A stretch of 11,410 nt of DNA from positions 1 through 11,410 of the forward strand of contig JACDCH010000577.1 in assembly GCA_013694495.1 (NCBI GenBank). Direction: 5' to 3'. The notes under the pieces were generated by a model. It saw only the letters and a program-made list of their open reading frames with translations, had not been told where the DNA came from and searched no databases. The translations under genes and the position numbers were made by a program. This document shows positions 6,875-11,410 of the stretch, in pieces (positions within the stretch are counted from its first letter, which is position 1; each line of letters begins with the position of its first letter). This DNA is from Acidimicrobiia bacterium (GTDB taxonomy: Bacteria; Actinomycetota; Acidimicrobiia; Acidimicrobiales; JACDCH01).

Positions 6875-8314
6875 ATGCGGCGCGCGGCGGTCCGCTACCG
6901 TCGCCCGATCCTCAGAGCTGAGCCAGGCGTGGCGGGGCGACGGTCACCGACGCTAGCGTTCGCGGTCGGCGCCGCTGTGGCCGCGGCCGGCGCCGCGGCC
7001 GGCGCCGAGGTGCTCTCCGACAACTCGCTCCTGACCCACATCGCCACCGGGCGCCTGATCGTCGGGGGTCACGGGTTCCCCCACGTAGATCCGTACACCT
7101 TCACCGCCGAGGGTCTGCCCTGGGTGGTGCAGAGCTGGCTCCCTGCGGCCTTGTACGGCGGTGTGGAGCGCGTCGCCGGCCTCGAGGGTGTGCGGCTGCT
7201 CTTCGCCGCGACCGCAGCGGTCGTCGCTGCTCTCGGGTGGCTCCTGACCCGGCCCGCCGGGACGCTCCTGGGGCGGCTTGCCGCCGTCGTGCCGCTCCTC
7301 GCCGTCGGGTTCGAGGGCTGGGGACAGCGGCCGCTCCTGCTCGGGCTGGTGTGCCTGGCCGTCGCGCTCGTCGCCGCTGCGGACGAGCTCGATCCCCGTT
7401 GGCTGCTGATCGTCGGGTGGATCTGGCTGAACTCCCATGGGAGCTGGCCGCTCGGCGTCGTCGCGCTCGTCGGCTTCGCGGCCGGCCGCCGAGCCGACGG
7501 TGACGCGCCGACGGTCGAGCTGCGAGCGCTGGCTTGGCTCGGCGGTGGGCTCGTGCTCGGCTCGCTCAACCCCTACGGCCCGAGGCTCCTGACGTTCCCG
7601 GTCGAACTCCTCGGCCGGCGTGAGGCGCTCCGGGGGATCCTCGAGTGGCAGCCGCCCAACTTCGACGACGTCGGTCAATGGGCCTTCCTCGTGCTCGTAG
7701 CCCTGGCCGTGGTCGGCGTGCGGCGGCGGCCGTCGTGGCGGGCGACCCTGCCCGTCGTACTGTTCGCGACGATGGCGCTCGTGAGCGCCCGGAACATCCC
7801 GGTCGCCTCCGTGGTCCTGCTGCCGGGGCTGGCGCACGGGCTCGCCGACCTCGGCTCGGTGAGCGGCAAAACACGGTCGAGGGCGGCGACAGCGGTGACC
7901 GCCGTCGCTGTCGCGCTTGCGGCCGTCGTCGGGATCTCGGCGCTGACCGAGCCGCCGCTCGACCTCCGCGCCTACCCGACCGAGGCGATCGCGTTCCTAC
8001 GAGCCAACGACCTCGATCCGTCGACCGCCACGATCGTCACGCACGACTACGTCGGCAACCTCCTCGAGCTCGCCGACGGCGCCGAGGCGAACGTCTTCAT
8101 CGACGACCGCGTGGAGCTCCTCCCGCTCTCGGTCATCCTGGACTACAGGCTCCTGCTCGGCGGCGGGCCGGGCTGGGAGGAGGCGCTGGAGCGCTATCAG
8201 CCGGACGCCGTGCTGTGGGACCGCGGCGAGCCGCTGGCGCAGCTGCTGGCGCTCTCAACGGCGTGGGTCGAGGTGTACGAGGACGACGGGTTCGTCGTCT
8301 TCACCCCCGCCTGA
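6875..8314 (+). CDS. Polytopic membrane protein, GT-C-like, unknown function
   Basis: No Tad family fits this 479-residue protein. It has about nine to ten hydrophobic segments; the first lies at about 27-47. It is followed by a loop reading LSDNSLLTHIATGRLIV, then HVDPYTFTAEGLPWVVQSWLP. That layout, an acidic residue (Asp49) just after the first membrane helix and a TGR plus HVDPYTFT pattern, resembles large membrane proteins related to GT-C lipid-linked glycosyltransferases. The last 120 residues look soluble, with AIAFLRANDLDPSTATIVTH and NVFIDDRVELLP. Its position nine bases after tadC suggests cotranscription, and pilin or surface glycosylation is a possible role, but this is inference. 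ATG 6875 is preceded by GGGCGGGG with almost no spacing; GTG 6929 is an alternative start that would shorten the N-terminus by 18 residues. Confidence 0.75.
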   Translation: MRRAAVRYRRPILRAEPGVAGRRSPTLAFAVGAAVAAAGAAAGAEVLSDNSLLTHIATGRLIVGGHGFPHVDPYTFTAEGLPWVVQSWLPAALYGGVERVAGLEGVRLLFAATAAVVAALGWLLTRPAGTLLGRLAAVVPLLAVGFEGWGQRPLLLGLVCLAVALVAAADELDPRWLLIVGWIWLNSHGSWPLGVVALVGFAAGRRADGDAPTVELRALAWLGGGLVLGSLNPYGPRLLTFPVELLGRREALRGILEWQPPNFDDVGQWAFLVLVALAVVGVRRRPSWRATLPVVLFATMALVSARNIPVASVVLLPGLAHGLADLGSVSGKTRSRAATAVTAVAVALAAVVGISALTEPPLDLRAYPTEAIAFLRANDLDPSTATIVTHDYVGNLLELADGAEANVFIDDRVELLPLSVILDYRLLLGGGPGWEEALERYQPDAVLWDRGEPLAQLLALSTAWVEVYEDDGFVVFTPA

Positions 8315-8333
8315 ACCGGCGCGCCTCCCGCGA

Positions 8334-8507
8334 TCAGGGCCCGAAGATCGACTGGCCGGAGTCGTCGTAGCTTGCGTCGAGGTTCGTCCCGATCACGGCG
8401 ACGGCTGCCAGGCAGACGATCGCGATGAGGGCGAGCAGTAGCGCGTACTCGACGAGCGAGGCGCCGCGTTCGGTCGTGTCCGGCGTTGGTTCGGTTGCTT
8501 CGCGCAT
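8334..8507 (-). CDS. flp: Flp-family prepilin, third and divergent copy
   Basis: This 57-residue gene is short and easily missed. It reads MREATEPTPDTTERG, then ASLVEYALLLALIAIVCLAA, and ends SGQSIFGP. The Flp prepilin peptidase motif G|XXXXEY is present: cleavage after Gly15 would leave a 42-residue mature pilin with Glu5 and Tyr6 and one hydrophobic helix. It shares the core of the other two pilins, including a Cys in the helix, but its leader is shorter and unrelated and its C-terminus is longer and more acidic. AAGGA lies five bases before the ATG. It has no recognisable promoter of its own; a GC-rich hairpin separates it from the pilin gene upstream, so it probably depends on read-through. 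Its stop lies 19 bases from the convergent stop of the GT-C-like gene. Confidence 0.88.
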   Translation of the reverse strand: MREATEPTPDTTERGASLVEYALLLALIAIVCLAAVAVIGTNLDASYDDSGQSIFGP

Positions 8508-8536
8508 GGTGGTCCTTCGGAGGTCTACGACGCGAC

Positions 8537-8564
8537 GAAGGGGCGGCCCCGTGGCCGCCCCTTC
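8537..8564 (-). terminator. GC-rich hairpin behind the second flp gene
   Basis: GAAGGGGCGGCC (8537-8548), loop CCGT and GGCCGCCCCTTC (8553-8564) form a perfect 12-bp stem. It lies 25 bases after the stop of the pilin gene at 8590-8775 and 29 bases before the start of the third pilin. On the minus strand no U-tract follows. It could be a partial terminator, or a 3' stabilising structure that leaves more message for the upstream pilin. A near-copy lies behind the first pilin. Confidence 0.55.
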
Positions 8565-8589
8565 AGGTGTGCCTCGGGGCGCCCGTGGC

Positions 8590-8775
8590 TCAGAGGGAGT
8601 TGCCGACGGAGTCGAACTTCGCGTCGGCCTGGGTGCCGATGAAGGTGACGGCGGCGATGCAGACGACGGCGATCAGGGCGAGGAGGAGGGCGTACTCGAC
8701 GAGTGAGGCGCCACGCTCGGTGTCACCGAAGCGGGCTCGGAGCCAGGTGGCGAGGACGTCGTAGGTCGTGATCAT
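8590..8775 (-). CDS. flp: Flp-family prepilin, second copy
   Basis: This is a 61-residue prepilin, the major subunit type of Tad pili. The leader of 22 residues runs MITTYDVLATWLRARFGDTE then RG, followed by ASLVEYALLLALIAVVCIAA. The G|XXXXEY site for the TadV-type peptidase is intact, giving a 39-residue mature pilin with Glu5 and Tyr6 that ends KFDSVGNSL. AAGGGAG lies about eight bases before ATG 8775. The mature sequence is identical to that of the gene at 8967-9149, while the leaders differ at a few positions. Upstream it keeps the same dyad, GCCGATG box and leader hairpin as that gene, and downstream the same kind of hairpin. Confidence 0.95.
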   Translation of the reverse strand: MITTYDVLATWLRARFGDTERGASLVEYALLLALIAVVCIAAVTFIGTQADAKFDSVGNSL

Positions 8776-8798
8776 GGTGTGCTCCCTTGTGGTGGACC

Positions 8799-8814
8799 CC
8801 CGGCCCTCGCCGGG
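8799..8814 (-). promoter_or_regulatory. Leader hairpin with GAGG loop, second flp gene
   Basis: In the message this reads CCCGGC, loop GAGG, GCCGGG, a perfect 6-bp stem ending 23 bases before the start codon and just before the AAGGGAG ribosome binding site. The other duplicated pilin keeps the same loop on a 5-bp stem (9174-9187). The shared loop amid diverged flanks suggests a role in message stability or translation; the mechanism is not known. Confidence 0.4.
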
Positions 8815-8826
8815 TAGGCCTCATCT

Positions 8827-8871
8827 ACATCGGCGCTTCCGGGGAACCGCCGTATGGGCCGACCGGCTCAT
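8827..8871 (-). promoter_or_regulatory. Candidate promoter and operator of the second flp gene
   Basis: The minus strand carries GCCGATGT (8834-8827), 52 bases before the start codon. Nineteen bases further upstream is an 18-bp imperfect dyad; in plus-strand reading it is ATGGGCCGACCGGCTCAT (8854-8871), with seven of eight arm positions matching. The region 15 bases upstream of the GCCGATGT box reads ACGG, a poor -35. The same two elements recur upstream of the other pilin copy. Confidence 0.4.
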
Positions 8872-8904
8872 TCACCAGGCCGGTGGGTGCGGCGCCCGGA
8901 CGCG

Positions 8905-8934
8905 ACAGAGGGGCGGCCGTGGCCGCCCCTCTGT
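8905..8934 (-). terminator. GC-rich hairpin behind the first flp gene
   Basis: ACAGAGGGGCGGC (8905-8917), loop CGTG and GCCGCCCCTCTGT (8922-8934) form a perfect 13-bp stem, 32 bases after the stop of the pilin at 8967-9149. No U-tract follows on the minus strand. It shares the GGGGCGGCC core and the flanking CGCGAC with the hairpin at 8537-8564, which places it in the same duplicated unit. It may be a partial terminator or a 3' protective structure. Confidence 0.55.
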
Positions 8935-8966
8935 TCAGTTCGCTGGATCGCTTCGGTGCGGGTGGC

Positions 8967-9149
8967 TCAGAGGGAGTTGCCGACGGAGTCGAACTTGGCG
9001 TCGGCCTGGGTGCCGATGAAGGTGACGGCGGCAATGCAGACGACGGCGATAAGGGCGAGGAGGAGCGCGTACTCGACGAGCGAGGCGCCCTTCTCGGTGT
9101 TGCCGAAGCGGGCCCGAAGCCAGGTGGCGAGGATGTCGTAGGAAATCAT
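8967..9149 (-). CDS. flp: Flp-family prepilin, first copy
   Basis: This 60-residue prepilin is the first of three in the direction of transcription. The 21-residue leader begins MISYDILATWLRARFGNTEK and ends in Gly; the mature 39 residues begin ASLVEYALLLALI, keep Glu5 and Tyr6, and are identical to those of the copy at 8590-8775. I start at ATG 9149 rather than the in-frame ATG at 9203, because AAGGAG lies seven bases upstream of 9149 and the leader then aligns with that of the second copy. It lies downstream of the response regulator gene on the same strand, with 110 bases between that stop and this start. Of the three upstream regions this one has the best promoter-like sequence. Confidence 0.95.
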   Translation of the reverse strand: MISYDILATWLRARFGNTEKGASLVEYALLLALIAVVCIAAVTFIGTQADAKFDSVGNSL

Positions 9150-9173
9150 GTGAGTGCTCCTTGTCGTGACCCT

Positions 9174-9187
9174 CCGGCCCTCGCCGG
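9174..9187 (-). promoter_or_regulatory. Leader hairpin with GAGG loop, first flp gene
   Basis: The message reads CCGGC, loop GAGG, GCCGG, a 5-bp stem ending 24 bases before the start codon, just ahead of the AAGGAG ribosome binding site. It corresponds to the hairpin at 8799-8814, with the same loop and the same position. Confidence 0.4.
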
Positions 9188-9199
9188 CGGTGTTCTCTT

Positions 9200-9243
9200 T
9201 CATCGGCGCCTACGGAGCGTGGTTGATAGGCCGCCCGGCTCAT
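9200..9243 (-). promoter_or_regulatory. Candidate promoter and operator of the first flp gene
   Basis: On the minus strand TCAA (9226-9223), a 15-base spacer and GCCGATGA (9207-9200) lie 50 bases before the pilin start. This is close to the TAAA-N15-GCCGATAA pattern known for the FliA/WhiG group of sigma factors (three of four and seven of eight positions). Directly upstream, in plus-strand reading, is ATAGGCCGCCCGGCTCAT (9226-9243), an imperfect dyad with six of eight arm positions matching, in nearly the same place as at the second pilin. GCCGAT is common in GC-rich DNA, so the promoter call is tentative. Confidence 0.45.
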
Positions 9244-9259
9244 TCCGCTGGTGGAAGCA

Positions 9260-9907
9260 CTAGTCCAGCCGGATGATGCCCATCCGGACGGCACGCACGA
9301 CGGCCTGGGTGCGGTCCCGGGCGTCGAGCTTCTGGTAGATGGCCGCCAGGTGGTTCTTGACCGTCTTCTGGCTGATGTAGAGCTTCGCAGCGACCTCCGG
9401 GGTGGAGCAGCCGTCGGCGATGAGCTGGAGGACCTCCTCCTCCCGCTTCGTGATGAGGCGCTCCTCGGGGTCGGCCGGGCCCCGGTCGAGCTTGCGCAGC
9501 TCGCCGAGCATCGATGCTGCGAGCTGGGGCGACAGCGTGGTCTCCCCGCTGACCGCGGCGCGGATGGCGTCGGCGATCTCGTCGATGGAGCAGTCCTTGA
9601 CGAGGTAGCCGCAGGCACCGGCGCGGATGGCGTCGGCCACGACGTCGGCGTCGGCGTGCATCGTGAGCATGACCACCCGGACCTCGGGATGGGCGTCGTG
9701 GATCCGGCGGGTCGCCTCGACGCCGCCGAGGTGCGGCATGGAGACGTCCATGAGCACGACCTCGGGCAGGAGCTGGCCCGCGAGCTCCACAGCTTCCTCG
9801 CCGTCGGCGGCCTCACCGACCACGTCGAAGCCGGCATCGGTCAGGGAACGGCGCAAGCCCTCCCGCAGCATGCGGTGGTCGTCAGCGAGGAGGAGCCGGA
9901 TCGACAC
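9260..9907 (-). CDS. NarL/FixJ-type response regulator with LuxR HTH
   Basis: This is a DNA-binding response regulator of 215 residues, normal for the NarL group. The receiver domain (about 3-120) has Asp9-Asp10, phospho-acceptor Asp54 in VVLMDVSMP, the switch Thr in VVMLTMHAD and the conserved Lys in GYLVKDCS. The LuxR-type HTH (about 148-213) begins LITKREEEVLQLIADG and contains STPEVAAKLYISQKTVKNHL. All phosphorylation residues are present. GTG 9907 starts the protein at VSIRLLLADDH, the usual N-terminus of such regulators; the frame is open further upstream inside the kinase gene, but that part is out-of-frame kinase. It begins 11 bases after the kinase stop. Its position just upstream of the pilins makes them likely targets, which is inference. 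Confidence 0.93.
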   Translation of the reverse strand: MSIRLLLADDHRMLREGLRRSLTDAGFDVVGEAADGEEAVELAGQLLPEVVLMDVSMPHLGGVEATRRIHDAHPEVRVVMLTMHADADVVADAIRAGACGYLVKDCSIDEIADAIRAAVSGETTLSPQLAASMLGELRKLDRGPADPEERLITKREEEVLQLIADGCSTPEVAAKLYISQKTVKNHLAAIYQKLDARDRTQAVVRAVRMGIIRLD

Positions 9908-9918
9908 GGGACGGGATC

Positions 9919-11410
9919 CTACGAACCGGCCGAGACCTGCACCGGGATGGAGCAGCGGATGCGCGTGCCCTGCCCGGGCGCTGACTCGACGTCGAGCGTG
10001 GCGCCGATGCTCGACACCCGTTCCCGCATGCCGAGGAGGCCGTAGGAGTCCATCCGCCCCGCCCGCCCGACGGGGAACCCGATGCCGTCGTCGGCGACCT
10101 CGAGGGTCGCCTCGTGCTCGTCGCTGCGCCACGAGACCGTCACGTGCAGCGCGGTGGCGTGGCGCTCGACGTTGACGATCGCCTCCTGGGCGATGCGGAA
10201 GAGCTCGCGCTCCTGGGGCACGGGGAGGCGGCGCCGCTCGTCGGTGCGCACCGTGACGTCGAGGCCCGAGCGCTCACGCACCCGGGCGAGGAACAGCTCG
10301 AGGGTGGCCAGGAAGCTGCGGTCCTCGCTGACGTCGGTGCGCAGGTCGTAGAGCGTGTCCCGCACCTCGCCGACGACGGAGCGCACGTCCTCGCGGAGCC
10401 GCTCGAGCGAGGGCCGCACGTCGTTGCCCCGCTCGGATGCCTTCATGATCCGGTCGAGCTCGAAGGCGAGGTAGGCGAGCGACTGGCCGATGCGGTCGTG
10501 GAGCTCGCGGGCGATGCGGCTGCGCTCCTCCTCGGCGCCGACGGTGCGGAGGCGATCGAACCATCGGGCGTTGTCGACCGCCAGGGCGACCGGCTCGACC
10601 AGGCCCTGCAGGAGCTCGATGTCGCGGTCACCGAAGTGGTCCTCGGTGCCGTGCTCGATGGCGACGAGCCCGATGATCGCACCGCGGGCGACCAGCACCG
10701 CATAGAGGCCGGATACGAGCCGGGGGGCGAGGCCGGGTCCGCCGCGGGCCAGCAGGTTGGGCTCCGAGATCGTCGACCGCACGGCCAGCGCCCGTACGAG
10801 CGGACGGGGGAGGCTCGCCGGGTCCATGCGGCTCGGCGGCCGCACGCCGTCGCGTCGGGCGACCACCCACGTGCCGTCCGTGTCGTCGAGCGTGAGGAGG
10901 GCGGCGGCGTCGTAGTCGAACAGGTCCCGGAGCCGGTTCATCGTGGAGTCCAGGGCCTCGTCGAGGTCGAGCGACGCCGGCATGGTCTGCGCCACCTGGT
11001 GCAACGAGAACAGCAGGGCGTTGGCGTCGGCGAGCTGCCCGACGCGATCGAGGGCCTGGTTCCGGGCGGCTTCGCGCTCGCCGAGGATGCGCCGGGCGTA
11101 GCCCGACACGAGGGCGACGAGCACGAGCTCGACGACCCACTGGCTGGCCTCGTCGGTGGGGGTGCGGTGCCACAGGACGTCGGCAGTGCCGACGAGCAGG
11201 ATCGACGCCGAACACGTGGCCAGCGCGGAGAGGAAGCCCCGGGCGAGCCCGGCGACGATCGGTGCGGTGACGAGCGAGAACGCGAACGGCGACGACCAAC
11301 CCCCCGTGGCGGCCGCGGCGCCCGCGGTCACCACGAGTTCGAGCACCATGCGGACGACGAGCATCCGTTCCGGTTGCGCCCGCAGCGGCCACACCGCCCT
11401 GCTCACGGCG
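9919..11410 (-). CDS. Membrane sensor histidine kinase with GAF domain (5' end cut)
   Basis: This HisKA_3/NarX-type kinase is the probable partner of the regulator that follows. About 495 residues are visible from a GTG at 11406, but the frame runs to the window edge and the real start may lie beyond it. Numbered from that GTG, hydrophobic segments at about 16-35, 42-80 and 89-105 suggest a multi-pass N-terminal sensor. A GAF-like domain follows (about 130-285, with DYDAAALLTLDDTDGTWVVA and LVAIEHGTEDHFG). The dimerisation and phosphoacceptor motif is SRIARELHDRIGQSLAYLAF, with His303. The ATPase domain has the N box RIAQEAIVNVERHA (Asn412), ADDGIGF and YGLLGMRERV. All catalytic motifs are intact. 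The signal sensed cannot be told from the sequence. Confidence 0.9.
   Translation of the reverse strand, partial: AVSRAVWPLRAQPERMLVVRMVLELVVTAGAAAATGGWSSPFAFSLVTAPIVAGLARGFLSALATCSASILLVGTADVLWHRTPTDEASQWVVELVLVALVSGYARRILGEREAARNQALDRVGQLADANALLFSLHQVAQTMPASLDLDEALDSTMNRLRDLFDYDAAALLTLDDTDGTWVVARRDGVRPPSRMDPASLPRPLVRALAVRSTISEPNLLARGGPGLAPRLVSGLYAVLVARGAIIGLVAIEHGTEDHFGDRDIELLQGLVEPVALAVDNARWFDRLRTVGAEEERSRIARELHDRIGQSLAYLAFELDRIMKASERGNDVRPSLERLREDVRSVVGEVRDTLYDLRTDVSEDRSFLATLELFLARVRERSGLDVTVRTDERRRLPVPQERELFRIAQEAIVNVERHATALHVTVSWRSDEHEATLEVADDGIGFPVGRAGRMDSYGLLGMRERVSSIGATLDVESAPGQGTRIRCSIPVQVSAGS

Noticed and set aside
8425..8764. Plus-strand frames of about 92 residues over the pilin genes
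   Set aside because: They are antisense to pilin genes with intact cleavage sites and ribosome binding sites, and their sequence has no domain.
8537..8934. CRISPR-like or insertion-sequence repeat from the two similar hairpins
   Set aside because: There are only two copies 368 bases apart, each behind a pilin gene, with no spacers, transposase or target duplication. They belong to the pilin duplication.
9150..9203. Upstream ATG at 9203 giving an 18-residue longer first pilin
   Set aside because: The extra residues do not align with the second pilin, and the ribosome binding site AAGGAG lies between the two ATGs and serves the one at 9149.
8935..9837. 300-residue minus-strand frame across the regulator and the first pilin
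   Set aside because: Its composition is Arg/Ser/Pro-rich and it is a shifted frame of the response regulator and pilin, both of which have strong motifs.

Overview
This is a GC-rich stretch (close to 70% by eye) with many GTG and TTG starts. It carries a tight-adherence (Tad/Flp) pilus locus of actinobacterial type. I infer a high-GC actinomycete, possibly of the Acidimicrobiia, from the base composition, the absence of a secretin gene, and a von Willebrand A domain fused to TadB. The class-level guess is weak.

Layout, left to right. Positions 1-126 are the Ala/Thr/Asp/Glu/Pro-rich C-terminal tail of an unidentified gene, followed at once by a terminator-like hairpin (134-159). After a leader of about 200 bases comes a tightly packed plus-strand operon: cpaB (358-1314), cpaE/tadZ (1347-2582), cpaF/tadA (2609-3979), a VWA-TadB fusion (3985-5913), tadC (5924-6865) and a polytopic GT-C-like membrane protein (6875-8314). 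Gaps between these genes are 5 to 32 bases.

The right half is on the minus strand and converges on that operon. Reading in the direction of transcription it holds a membrane sensor histidine kinase cut by the right window edge (9919-11410), a NarL/LuxR-family response regulator (9260-9907), then three small Flp prepilin genes at 8967-9149, 8590-8775 and 8334-8507. The third pilin is only 57 residues long. The first two encode mature pilins of identical sequence and lie in a tandem duplication that includes their upstream regions and a GC-rich hairpin behind each gene.

How it works together (family knowledge plus inference): CpaF powers assembly through the TadB/TadC inner-membrane platform, CpaE localises the machine, CpaB is a membrane-anchored assembly protein, and the Flp pilins form the fibre. 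The VWA domain of the TadB fusion should lie outside the membrane. The GT-C-like protein may modify pilin or surface material. The two-component system lies directly upstream of the pilins and may control them: both duplicated pilin promoter regions keep an 18-bp imperfect dyad at nearly the same distance from a GCCGATG box. No prepilin peptidase (TadV/CpaA) or TadE/F/G-type minor pilin is recognisable in the window, so they must be encoded elsewhere. No tRNA, rRNA, CRISPR or insertion sequence is visible.
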